From Paratinospora sagittata (Eukaryota; Streptophyta; Magnoliopsida; Ranunculales; Menispermaceae): DNA of 64,000 bases. Numbering within the stretch: the stretch's first letter is position 1; each line of letters starts with the position of its first letter. This document shows positions 12,401 to 23,366 of the stretch, piece by piece. The notes beneath the pieces were generated by a model that had not been told where the DNA came from, did no database searches, and saw only the letters and a program-made list of their open reading frames with translations. The position numbers and the translations under genes were made by a program. The DNA is taken from contig CM069593.1 in assembly GCA_035771175.1 (NCBI GenBank), positions 33,430,741 to 33,494,740 of the forward strand. Direction: 5' to 3'.

Positions 12401-15400
12401 CCTTCTGGAATATTTTGGGAAATTGCTGGATAGCCTTATTTTTTAAAAATTAATATTTTAACACTCAAGAACCATTCCATTGACTCAAAACACTTTGATA
12501 TAAGTTTAAACACTTTTAAATAATTCAAAACTCATTGAAATTATGGTTAAAACCTTTCGGAAAATATTTTTTCAAAATGAAATACTATATCGAAGTAATT
12601 TTGAAGACTTTGCAATATTCAGAGCTTTAGTGCTGAGACTGATCGGGAGGTTACCCTACACACCATAGATAAAACTAATGCATTAAACATGAGATATGTA
12701 TTCGTTCTTCGAGGTTGATCTTTCTAGACTTCGATAGCTATGTTGGATGTGTTGTTGATGATTAGTTATAGTAGCTCTTAAAAAAAAAATACAAGTGATG
12801 TGTTCTTGTTTGATTTGTTTTCTTATCGAGAACACTTTATATACTTACAGTTTAAAACAATAGATAGCCTCTTGAAATCCCAGCACAAAAGAGATAAAAT
12901 GAAGAACATGCGAGATAATGAGGTTATCTGCAACACAGTTTGCAATTTTGATTCAGTTCGAAGGTTGTTTGGGAAAATGCAAGAATCACGACTTTCTTCT
13001 ATTTAAACACTTTTTGGAAAGCTCAGTCTAACTTGCAAAAATCGTTTGTGTTCTATGTTTGAAAATCAGAGAATGAGGGTTCTATAAAATTAGCAGTGCA
13101 GGTTAAAGAGCAAGACAATACAGAATGATTTGAATTCAAAACGTTGTTTAATCTAAAGTTGTTTTGGGTGTGCGAGACAATGGGAATCATCAAGTTGTTA
13201 GTAAAGAACATTTCAATTAAGATAACCTGCAAAACTAAGTAAGGAATAGAAAAATCGAGCAAGCAGAAATGTCCACATTTTTTTTGTTAGAAATATCAAA
13301 TTTTAGGCTAAGATGTGGATAGCGTGCTATTGGGTTGTGTATCAGGTTCTATATTCACAGATAGCAGGCTATAGCAGATCGATATACACAAACCCGAAAG
13401 CTCGAGTTTTTTAGACTTTCCGATAGCGTGTTATCAAGGCCTATAGCGCGCTATTGCCCATTTTACTAAAAATGGAAAGATCACGACAAGAGTTTTATAG
13501 CGAGTTATCAAAGGGGATAACGCGATATAGACAATATTCCAAAAAAATAAATGTTTTATTATTGAACCCTATCGGCGTGCTATCAACAAGGATAGTGCGC
13601 TAGTGCCTTCTGGAAAATTTTGGCAAATTGCTGGATAGCCTTATTTTTGAAAAATTAATATTTTAACACTCAAGAACCATTCTATTGACTCAAAACACTT
13701 TGATATAAGATCAAACACTTTTACATAATTCAAAAATCACTGAAATTATGATTAAAACCTTTCGAAAAAAAAAATTTCAAAATGAAATACTATATCGAAG
13801 CAATTTTGAAGACTTTGTAATTTTCAGAGTTTTAGTGCTGAGACTGATCGGGAGGTTACCCTACACACCATAGATAAAACTAATGCATTAAACATGAGAT
13901 ACGTATTCGTTCTACGAGCTTGATCTTTGTAGACTTCGATAGCTTTGTTGGATGTGTTGTTGATGATTAGTTATAGTAGCTCTTAGAAAAAAAATACAAG
14001 TGGTGTGTTCTTGTTTGATTTGTTTTCTTACCGAGAACACTTTATATACTTACAGTTTAAAACAATAGATAGCCTCTTGGAATCCCAGCACAAAAGAGAT
14101 AAAATGAAGAACTTGCGGGATAATGCGGTTATCTGCAACACAGTTTGCAATTTTGATTCAGTTCGAAGGTTGTTTGGGAAAATGCAAGAATCACGACTTT
14201 CTTCTATTTAAACACTTTTTGGAAAGCTCAGTCTAACTTGCCAGAATCGTTTGTGTTCTATCTTCGAAAATCAGAGAGTGAGGGTTCTATAAAATTAGCA
14301 GTTGCAGGTTAAAGAGCTAGACAGTACGGAATAATTTAAATTCGAAACGTTGTTTAATCTAAAGTTGTTTTGGGCGTGCGAGACAATGGGAATCATCAAG
14401 TTGTTAGTAAAGAACATTTCAATTAAGATAACCAGGCAAAACTGTGTAAGGATTAGAGAAATCGAGCAAGCAGAAGTGTCCACATTTTTCCCTTTAGAAA
14501 TATCAGATTTTAGTCTAAGTTGTGGATAGGGTGCTATTGGGTTGTGTATGAGGTTCCATATTGACAGATAGCAGGCTATAGCCGATCAATATACACAAAC
14601 CCGAGAGCTCGAGTTTTTTAGACTTTTCGATAGCGTGTTATCAAGGCCTATAACGCGCTATTTCCCATTTTACTAAAAATGGAAAGATCACGGCAAAAGC
14701 TTTATAGCGAATTATCAAAGGGGATATCGTGATATAGACAATATTCCAAAAAAATAAATGTTTTATTATTGAACCCAATCGGCGTGCTCTCAACAAGGAT
14801 AGTGCGCTAGTGCCTTCTGGAAGATTTTGGCAAATTGCTGGATAGCCTTATTTTTGAAAAATTAATATTTTAACACTAAAGAACTATTCTATTGAGTCAA
14901 AACACTTTGATATAAGATTAAACACTTTTAAATAATTCAAGACTCATTCAAATTATGATTAAAACCTTCCGGACAATATTTTTTCGAAATGAAATACTAT
15001 ATCAAAGTGATTTTGAAGAGTTTGCAATTTTCAGAGTTTTAGTGCTGAGATTGATCGAGAAGTTACCCTACACACTAAAGATAAAACTAATGCATTTGAC
15101 ATGATACATGTCTTCGTTCTTCGAGCTTGACCTTTGTAGACTTCGATAGCTATTGTTTGATGTGTTGTTGATGATTAGTTATAGTAGCTTTTAGAAAAAA
15201 AAATACAAGTGATGTGTTGTTGTTTGATTTGTTTTCTTACTGAGAACACTTCATATACTTACAGTTTAAAACAATAGATAGCCTCTTGAAATCCCAGCAC
15301 AAAAGAGATAAAATGAAGAACTTGCGAAATAATGAGGTTATCTGCAACACAGTTTGCAATTTTGATTCAGTTCGAAGGTTGTTTGGGAAAATGCAAGAAT

Positions 15401-16889
15401 CACGACTTTCTTCTCTTTAAACACATCTTGGATAGCTCAGTCTAACTTGCCAAAATCGTTTGTGTTCTATCTTTGAAAATCAGAGAATGAGGGTTCTATA
15501 AAATTAGCAGTTGCAGGTTAAAGAGCAAGACAGTACAGAATGTTTTGAATTCAAAACGTTGTTTAATCTAAAGTTGCTTTGGGCGTGCGAGACAATGGGA
15601 ATCATCAAAGTGTTAGTAAAGAACATTTCAATTAAGATAACCTGGCAAAACTAAGTAAGGAATAGAAAAATCGAGCAAGCAGAAGTGTGCACATTTTTCT
15701 CTTTAGAAATATCAAATTTTAGTCTAAGATGTGGTTAGCGTGGTATTAGGTTGCGTACCATGTTCTATATTGACAGATAGCAGGCTATGGCATATCGATA
15801 TACACAAACCCGAAAGCTCGAGTTTTTTAGACTTTCCGATAGCGTGTTACGAAGGCCTATAGCGCGCTATTGCCCATTTTACTAAAAATGGAAAGATCAC
15901 GGCAAGAGCTTTATAGTGAGTTATCAAAGGGGATAACGCGCTATAGACAATTTTCCAAAAAAATAAATGTTTTATTATTGTACCCTATCAGCGTGCTATC
16001 AACAAGGATAGTGCGCTAGTGCCTTCTGGAAAATTTTGGCAAATTGCTGGATAGCCTTATTTTTGAAAAATTAATATTTTAACACTCAAGAACCATTCCA
16101 TTGACTCAAAACAAGTTGATATAAGATTAAACACTTTTAAATAAATCAAAACTCATTGAAATTATGATTAAAACCTTTCGGAAAACATTTTTTCAAAATG
16201 AAATACTATATCGAAGTAATTTTGAAGACTTTGCAATTTTTAGAGTTTTAGTGCTGAGATTGATCGAGAGGTTCCCCTACACACCAAAGATAAAACTAAT
16301 GAATTAAACATGAGATATGTATTCGTTCTTCGAGCTTGATCTTTGTAGACTTCGATAGCTATTGTTGGATGCGTTGTTGATGATTAGTTATAGTAGCTCT
16401 TAGAAAAAAAATACAAGTGATGTGTTCTTGTTTGATTTATTTTCTTACCGAGAACACTTCATATACTTACAGTTTAAAACAATAGATAGCCTCTTGAAAT
16501 CTCAGCACAAAAGCGATAAAATGAAGAACTTGTGAAATAATGAGGTTATCTCCAACACAGTTTGCAATTTTGATTCAGTTCGAAGGTTGTTTGGGAAAAT
16601 GCAAGAATCACGACTTTCTTCTATTTAAACACTCTGTGGAAAGCTCAGTCTAACTTGCAAAATTCGTTTGTGTTCTATCTTTGAAAATCAGAGAATGAGG
16701 GTTCTATAAAATTAGCAGTTGCAGGTTAAAAAGCAAGACAGTACAGAATGATTTGAATTCAAAACGTTGTTTAATCTAAAGCTGTTTTGGGCGTGCGAGA
16801 TAATGGGAATCATCATGGTGTTAGTAAAGAATATTTCAATTAAGATAACCTGACAAAACTGTGTATGGAATAGAAAAATCGAGCAAGCA

Positions 16890-16938
16890 GAAATGTCCAC
16901 ATTTTTCTCGTGAGAAATGTCCACATTTTTCTCGTGAG
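16890..16938. repeat. 24-bp tandem duplication in an L monomer
   Basis: The unit agaaatgtccacatttttct plus cgtg is present twice in direct tandem, where all other monomers have one copy. It lengthens the local monomer from about 1208 to 1232 bp and is an array marker for this monomer. Confidence 0.88.
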
Positions 16939-19900
16939 AAATGTTTGATTCTAGTCTAAGATGTGGATAGCGTGCTATTGGGTTGTGTATCAGGTTCAAT
17001 ATTGACAGATAGCAGGCAATAGCAGATCGATATACACAAACCCGAGAGCTGGAGTTTTTTAGACTTTCCGATAGCGTGTTCTTAAGGCCTATAGCGCGCT
17101 ATTGCCCATTTTACTAAAAATGGAAAGATCACGGCAACAGCTCTCTAGCGAGTTATCAAAAGGGATAACGCGCTATAGACAATTTTCCAAAAAAATAAAT
17201 GTTTTATTATTGAACCCTATCGGCGTGCTATCAACAACGATAGTGCTCTAGTGCCTTTTGAAAAATTTTGGCAAATTGCTGGATAGCCTTATTTTTGAAA
17301 AATTAATATTTTAACACTCAAGAACCATTCAATTGACTCAAAACATTTTGATATAAGATTAAACACTTTTAAATAATTCAAAACTCAATGAAATTATGAT
17401 TAAAACCTTTCGGACAACATTTTTTCAAAATGAAATACTATACCGAAGTGATTTTGAAGAGTTTGCTATTTTCAGAGTTTTAGTGCTGAGATTGATCGAG
17501 AAGTTACCCTACACACCAAAGATAAAACTAATGCATTAAACATGAGATACGTATTCGTTCTTCGAGCTTGATCTTTGTAGACTTCGACAGCTATGTTGGA
17601 TGTGTTGTTGATGATTAGTTATAGTAGCTCTTAGAAAAAAAAATACAAGTGATGTGTTGTTGTTTGATTTGTTTTCTTACCGAGAACACTTTATATACTT
17701 ACAGTTTAAAACAATAGATAGCCTCTTGAAATCCAGCACAAAAGAGATAAAATGAAGAACTTGCGAGATAATGAGGTTATTTGCAACACAGTTTGCAATT
17801 TTGATTCAGTTCAAAGGTTGTTTGGGAAAATGCAAGAATCACGACTTTCTTCTATTTAAACACTTTTTGAAAGCTCAGTCTAACTTGCCAAAATCGTTTG
17901 TGTTCTATCTTTGAAAATAAGAGAATGAGGGTTTTATAAAATTAGCAGTTGCCGGTTAAGGAGCAAGACAGTACAGAATGATTTCAATTCAAAACGTTGT
18001 TTAATCTAAAGTTGTTTTGGGCGTGCGAGATAATGGGAATCATCTAGGTGTTAGTAAGGAATATTTCAATTAAGATAACCTGGCAAAACTGTGTAACGAA
18101 TAGAAAAATCGAGCAAGCAGAAGTGTCCACATTTTTCTCGTTAGAAATATCAGATTTTAGTCTAAGATGTGGATAGCGTGCTATTGGGTTGTGTATCAGG
18201 TTCTATATTGACAGAAAGCAGGCAATAGCAGATCGATATACAGAAACCCGAGAGCTCGAGTTTTTTAGACTTTCCGATAGCGTGTTATTAAGGCCTATAG
18301 CGCGCTATTGCCCATTTTACTAAAAATGGAAAGATCACGGCAACAGCTCTATAGCGAGTTATCAAAAGGGATAACGTGCTATAGACAATTTTCCAAAAAA
18401 ATATATGTTTTATTATTGAACCCTATCGGCGTGCTTTCAACAACGATAGTGCGCTAGTGCCTTTTGAAAAATTTTGGCAAATTGCTGGATAGCCTTTTTT
18501 TTGAAAAATTAATATTTTAACACTCAAGAACAATTCCATTGACTCAAAACACTTTGTTATAAGATTAAACACTTTTAAATAATTCAAAACTCATTGAAAT
18601 TATGATTAAAACCTTTCGGACAACATTTTTTCAAAATAAAATACTATAACGAAGTGATTTTGAAGAGTTTGCTATTCTCAGAGTTTTAGTGCTGAGATTG
18701 ATCGAGAAGTTACCCTACACACCAAAGATAAAACTAATGCATTAAACATGAGATACGTATTCGTTATTCGAGCTTGATCTTTGTAGACTTCGATAGCTAT
18801 GTTGGATGTGTTGTTGATGATTAGTTATAGTAGCTCTTAGAAAAAAAATACAAGTGATGTGTTGTTGTTTGATTTGTTTTCTTACCGAGAACACTTTATA
18901 TACTTACAGTTTAAAACAATAGATAGCCTCTTGAAATCCCAGCACAAAAAAGATAAAATGAACAACTTGCGAGATAATGAGGTTATCTGCAACACAGTTT
19001 GCAATTCTGATTCAGTTCAAAGGTTGTTTGGGAAAATGCAAGAATCACCACTTTCTTCTATTTAAACACTTTTTGAAAGCTCAGTCTAACTTGCCAAAAT
19101 CGTTTGTGTTCTATCTTTGAAAATCAGAGAATAAGGGTTTTATAAAATTGGCAGTTGCAGGTTAAAGAGCAAGAGAGTACAGAATGATTTCAATTCAAAA
19201 CGTTGTTTAATCTAAAGTTGTTTTGGGCGTGCGAGATAATGGGAATCATCTAGGTGTTAGTAAGGAATATTTCAATTAAGATAACCTGGCAAAACTGTGT
19301 AACGAATAGAAAAATCGAGCAAGCAGAAGTGTCCACATTTTTCTCGTTAGAAATATCAGATTTTAGTCTAAGATGTGGATAGCGTGCTATTGGGTTGTGT
19401 ATCAGGTTCTATATTGACAGATAGCAGGCTATAGCAGATCGATATACACAAACCCGAGAGCTCGAGTTTTTTAGACTTTTCGATAGCGTGTTATCAAGGC
19501 CTATAGCGCGCTATTGCCCATTTTACTAAAAATGGAAAGATCACGGCAACTGCTCTATAGCGAGTTGTCAAAAGGGATAACGCGTTATAGACAATTTTTC
19601 AAAAAAATAAATGTTTTATTATTGAACCCTATCGGCGTGCTATCAACCACAATAGTGCGCTAGTGCCTTCTGGAAAATTTTGGCAAATTGCTGGATAGCC
19701 TTATTTTTGAAAAATTAATATTTTAACCCTCAAGAACCATTCCATTGACTCAAAACACTTTGATATAAGATTAAGCACTTTTAAATAATTCAAAACTCAT
19801 TGAAATTATGATTAAAACCTTTCCGAAAACATTTTTTCAAAATGAAATACTATATCGAAGTATTTTTGAAGGCTTTGCAATTTTCAGAGTTTTAATGCTG

Positions 19901-21255
19901 AGACTGATCGGGGGGTTACCCTACACACCATAGATAAACAAATGCATTAAACGTGAGATACGTATTCGTTCTTCGAGCTTGATCTTTGTAGACTTCGATA
20001 GCTATGTTGGATGTGTTGTTGATGATTAGTTATAGTAGCTCTTAGAAAAAAATACAAGTGATGTGTTCTTGTTTGATTTGTTTTCTTACCGAGAACACTT
20101 TATATACTTACAGTCTAAAACAATAGATAGCCTCTTGAAATCCCTGCACAAAAGAGATAAAATGAAGAACTTGCGAGATAATGAGGTTATCTGCAACACA
20201 GTTTGCAATTTGGAACAATTACAATGGTAACAACAGAGTGCGCAGCGAAAATACGGTACACACAGTACAAATCTAATTTCATTTAATTCAGAATACTTTT
20301 GTACATAAAATGGTGAAGGGAACATACTCCCAAAATTCCCAATGAATTAACAAAGGGTATAAAATGTGGGCCCCATAACCTGCACCCAGTCCACCCTAAT
20401 TTCCTGTGAAAGATTGGATAATAATGGAGTGAGCTTAACGCGCTCAGTGGGTAAATAGTGCATGAGTATAACATTTAATAAAGTATACTTCAATATCAAA
20501 TATCTTAAGTACACATGTAAGCATCATAATCAATCAATATGAATGTATGCATGACACCGTCTCGTAATGGTTTGGTGAACGTACATCGCCTGAATTCACG
20601 TACAGGAACGATGCTCTGGATTCACGTACTGATGTCCCTCCCCGGGTGTAGCCGGGTTCTCATGTACGTCCCTCTCCAGAGAAATATAATGAATAGCGAG
20701 CAATGCTCCTAACTATTCTATGAGTCATAAACCATATACGTCCCTAGGTGGTGATATGTATGATGCCAATGCATGAACTGGTCTAGTCTTTTGGTCTGGT
20801 CTTTTCTTTGACATTTAGACTGACTTTGGCAACGTCTGGTGATCCTTATCAAGGTCGGTATCACGACGTGCAAGAATAGGACATTCAGTATTACTGTATA
20901 AGCTGATAGCTTTCAAATAGACCAACTAGATCAGTCCCCAATTGAGAGGTGAGACACAAGGTCTGCTTAAATACCAATCGCCTAGAGCAGCCCGCTGCCT
21001 CCCGTTCACTATTTAAAGTTACTCAGGACAAGACCGAGTCTAGTTGAGTCAGATTGACTACAAATCCGGCATTATAACAGTGCAATACATGAATTCCAAA
21101 TATACAGGCATAAGTGCGACAGTATAAATAGTATATGACATAATGCTGTGTAAATGAATAGTAGACATAATAATAATTGAATGTAAACTTTAATAAAAGT
21201 TATGAAACACGCAAACTTATGTTTCGTTCCCCACCTTCAGATAAAAATTTCTTCT

Positions 21256-21342
21256 TTCAGATCTGGCGCTTTCCTCCGGACAGAACTTCGTTGCACCACT
21301 TTCAGATCTGGCGCTTTCCTCCAGACAGAACTTTGTTGCACC
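21256..21342 (-). repeat. 45-bp tandem duplication within the LTR
   Basis: The segment ttcagatctggcgctttcct and following bases (21256-21300) repeats at 21301-21342 with few mismatches (ccggac/ccagac, acttcg/actttg). In the direction of LTR transcription it lies downstream of the TATA box, in the R/U5 part or leader. Confidence 0.88.
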
Positions 21343-21450
21343 GCACCGAGAGTCTCGGACAAAGAGTCTTAAAAACTTAGAATGCGTTGAAAGGAGAAGA
21401 AATTCACAAGAGAAGGTGATTTGGTGTGAGGAATGAGAAATGAGGAGGTT

Positions 21451-21463
21451 TCTTATATAGAGA
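21451..21463 (-). promoter_or_regulatory. TATA box of the LTR promoter
   Basis: The minus strand reads tctCTATATAAGAAAC, a textbook plant TATA element. It lies within U3, about 210 bp from the LTR start and 15 bp downstream of the 20-bp repeat array. Transcription would start near 21425 and run toward lower coordinates through R/U5, leaving the element into the L array. The start site is inferred from TATA spacing. Confidence 0.7.
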
Positions 21464-21468
21464 TTTTT

Positions 21469-21608
21469 GCGCCTGAACGTTCTGGCATGCGCCTGTACGT
21501 TATGGCATGCGCCTGAACGTTCTGGCATTCGCCTGAACGTTCTGGCATGAGCCTGAATGTTCTGTCATGCGCCTGAACGTTCTGTTATGCGCCTGAACGT
21601 TCGGGCGT
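21469..21608 (-). promoter_or_regulatory. Seven 20-bp tandem repeats carrying GAACGTTC, upstream of the LTR TATA box
   Basis: The plus-strand unit gcctgaacgttctggcatgc repeats in an exact 20-bp register, starting at 21471, 21491, 21511, 21531, 21551, 21571 and 21591. Six copies keep GAANNTTC (21475, 21515, 21535, 21555, 21575, 21595); the second is degraded to GTACGTTA. GAANNTTC is the two-unit core of plant heat-shock elements, and AACGTT is also a bZIP T-box. The array is a natural enhancer candidate, but no function can be shown from sequence. Twenty-bp spacing puts the sites on nearly the same helical face. Confidence 0.8.
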
Positions 21609-21671
21609 TGCCCAAATAGGAAATTTTTTAAAGTTTTTTTTTTTTTTTTTTGTGAAATACAGGGTATTACA

Positions 21672-21690
21672 CTCTACCCCCCTTAAAGGA
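21672..21690 (-). promoter_or_regulatory. Polypurine tract of the retrotransposon
   Basis: The minus strand reads TTAAGGGGGGTAGAG directly before the LTR start TGTAATACCC. A G-rich purine tract abutting the 3' LTR is the plus-strand priming site of LTR elements. Its intactness fixes both element orientation and LTR start. Confidence 0.85.
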
Positions 21691-21947
21691 ATTTCGCCCT
21701 CGAAATCAAGTCAAGTAGTGATGAGGGTTATCGGCTTGAGAAGTAGCCACAGGTTGATAAGGAGGCCACTGCATGTGTGCATCACTATATCCATCGATAT
21801 TATTTTCAGACATCTGCGTAGTTATTGAAGTGAAACATTGGATCAAGATAGGTGTAAACAATGTTTCATCTTGTGATTGATAAGTGAAAATAATACAATG
21901 TATCACATCATCAGTTGGTACTAGAAAACAATTCAGGGTATTTCTGT
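21691..21947 (-). other. Unrecognised stretch between integrase remnant and polypurine tract
   Basis: About 257 bp lie where the integrase DDE core, C-terminal domain and, in chromoviruses, the chromodomain should be. An open frame (21906 to 21706, minus, 66 codons) runs to just before the polypurine tract and is rich in S, T, Q and H. I recognise no integrase or chromodomain motif in it. It could be the true 3' tail of a non-autonomous variant, or filler left by an internal deletion. Confidence 0.6.
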
Positions 21948-22235
21948 TTAATTGTTGCTTCTAGTTCCCATGTCGATGTTCTCCCATTTCCATTCTCCAA
22001 TTGGTAACGGCTGGAGAAGTCCAGAGGGAAGTCTTCGTTCTGCCTTGATTTTCTGGCAAATGAGACATCGAGCAACAAAGTCTGCAATTTCCTTCTTCAT
22101 TCCAGAAAACCAGAATTGTCGCTTGACATCCTTGTACATCTTTTCACCCCCAGGATGCATAGCGTACCTCAAACAGTGCATCTCAGTAAGCACTTCTTTA
22201 CGAACCTCAGGATCGTTCGGTAGGCAGAGACATTT
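21948..22235 (-). pseudogene. Integrase remnant: zinc-binding domain only
   Basis: This is the N-terminal HHCC domain of a gypsy integrase, which binds zinc and helps integrase multimerise on the LTR ends. Counting from the methionine at 22193, the ligands are H6, H13, C43 and C46 (HCLRYAMHPG ... CLICQ). The frame then reaches the conserved EWKWENIDM linker that normally leads into the catalytic core. It ends within a few residues (GTRSNN, stop at 21948-21950). The D,D(35)E core is absent, so there is no integration activity. The same frame continues upstream to the in-frame stop at 22236-22238, so this was once one polyprotein with the RNase H part. Confidence 0.85.
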
Positions 22236-22571
22236 TTAATAGAAAATGGTGTCGTCTCCAGAGACCGACCAATGAGGAAGGTCCTGACCGCTGAGTAGAA
22301 GGTCTTGTTTCGTCATTAACATAGGGTCATTGGCTTGAGCGGCTGAAATCTTTCGAACGAGCTCAGAGTTGACTGATAATTGAGAGAGTCGTGGTCTTGG
22401 TCCCTCTATGTTCAGTTGTAGGTTAAAGTTCTCCAACTCTGTAGCCAACTTTCCCATTTTGTAGTTAAGAGTGCAAGCAACATAAGATTTTCTACTCAGG
22501 GCATCGGCCACAACATTAGCCTTTCCGGGATGGTTCTGGAGTTGAAAGTCATAATCTTTCAAGAATTCTAA
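22236..22571 (-). pseudogene. RNase H C-terminal end and linker to integrase (pol fragment)
   Basis: The frame begins just after an in-frame TGA (22572-22574) and keeps the hallmark end of gypsy RNase H, KDYDFQLQNHPGKANVVADALSRK, quoted here as KDYDF ... NHPGKANVVADALSR. The remaining residues form the variable connection to integrase (to about GDDTIFY). It stops at TAA 22236-22238, after which the same frame resumes with integrase sequence. The break is therefore a point mutation, not a true end. Confidence 0.85.
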
Positions 22572-23366
22572 TCATCGTCTTTGGCGGAGGTTTAGGTCTT
22601 TCTGAGTGTATATGTACTTAAGACTCTTGTGATCCGAGAAGACCTCAAACCGTTCACCGTATAGGTAATGACGCCATAACTTCAGTGCAAAGATGACAGC
22701 TGCAAGTTCCAAGTCATTCGTTGGGTAATTACCCTCATGAATCTTTAGTTGTCTGGATGCATATGCAACCACTTGGCCTTCTTGCATTAGCACGACACCT
22801 AAGCCTTGGAGAGAGGCGTTGGTGTATAATGAAAATCCAATTGCATTTCTTGGAGTGATAAGTACAGGTGCTGTCGTGAGGCGTTTCTTCAATTCCTGAA
22901 ATGATGCTTCACAGGTGGGATTCCAGATAAATTGCACGTCTTTTCGAGTGAGCTTGGTCATAGGTTCAACAATATTTGAGAAGTCCTTGATGAAGCGTCT
23001 GTAATAGCCAACCAAACCAAGAAAACTCCTAATCTGAGTAACAGTGGTAGGCTGCTTCCAGTTTAAAACTACTTCAACCTTAGAAGGATCTACCTCAATG
23101 CCATTGCCTGAAACCACATGGCCGAGGAATTGAACTCTCTTTGCCCAAAATTGGCACTTACTCAACTTTGCATACAGTTGGTGGCTTCTCAAGGTCTGGA
23201 GGACTATCTTCAAATGTATTTTATGGTCTTCCTCGGTTGGGGAATATATCAAGATGTCGTCCACAAAAACCACCACAAATCGGTCTAAGTATAACCTGAA
23301 TATGCGATTCATCAAATCCATGAATGCTGCAGGTGCATTTGTTAGACCGAATGGCATAACTAAGAA
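22572..23366 (-). pseudogene. Reverse transcriptase palm/thumb and RNase H (pol fragment)
   Basis: This fragment would copy element RNA to DNA and degrade the RNA strand. From the methionine of [10 protein letters not shown] (23357): the RT box FVDDILIYS is at residues 31-38 (codons for FVDD at 23256-23267), followed by the LGHVVS and GYYRRFI regions. RNase H follows with [10 protein letters not shown] (178-187), ELAAV (E217) and SDHKSL (D242). The first RNase H catalytic aspartate, normally in YTDAS, is asparagine here (codon 22818-22820), consistent with a G-to-A change. The fragment is bounded upstream by TAG at 23367-23369 and downstream by TGA at 22572-22574, both in frame with neighbouring pol sequence. 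Confidence 0.92.

Larger units (their letters stand above)
4725..20210 (+). repeat. Satellite block L: about 13 monomers, period about 1206 bp
   Basis: The landmark gtgttcttgttt (or gtgttgttgttt) occurs at 5586, 6794, 8000, 9209, 10387, 11593, 12800, 14005, 15214, 16422, 17654, 18859 and 20063. Periods are 1208, 1206, 1209, 1178, 1206, 1207, 1205, 1209, 1208, 1232, 1205 and 1204 bp. The short one carries a deletion of about 30 bp near 9457, and the long one a 24-bp tandem duplication at 16890-16938. L-specific variants include gtgcgaga, gttagtaaagaa, attattgaaccc and gatttgttttc. Monomers differ visibly from neighbours, so homogenisation is weaker than at 50-58 kb. The array stops at 20210 inside gtttgcaattt, where the retrotransposon LTR begins. 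No gene is recognisable. Confidence 0.95.
20211..21671 (-). repeat. 3' LTR of the gypsy element, about 1461 bp
   Basis: On the minus strand the LTR starts TGTAATACCC at 21671, immediately after the polypurine tract. It ends TTGTTCCA at 20211, exactly where satellite homology (gtttgcaattt) stops, so the termini are TG...CA. The U3 part holds a T18 run (21634-21651 on the plus strand), a 20-bp repeat array and a TATA box. The transcribed part holds a 45-bp tandem duplication. Open frames inside it (for example 21217-21528 and 20283-20474, both minus) show no recognisable domain and cross repeats, so I do not treat them as genes. The left boundary is uncertain by one base because t is shared with the satellite. 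Confidence 0.85.

Noticed and set aside
20206..20215. 5-bp target-site duplication caatt at the left end
   Set aside because: The right end of the element is missing, so no matching copy can be tested.
21217..21528. 103-codon minus-strand frame in the LTR as a gene
   Set aside because: It runs across both the 20-bp repeats and the 45-bp duplication in the LTR promoter/leader and encodes only repeat-derived sequence.
21706..21906. Chromodomain encoded before the polypurine tract
   Set aside because: The 66-codon frame lacks the aromatic and acidic chromodomain pattern; it is recorded only as unrecognised sequence.
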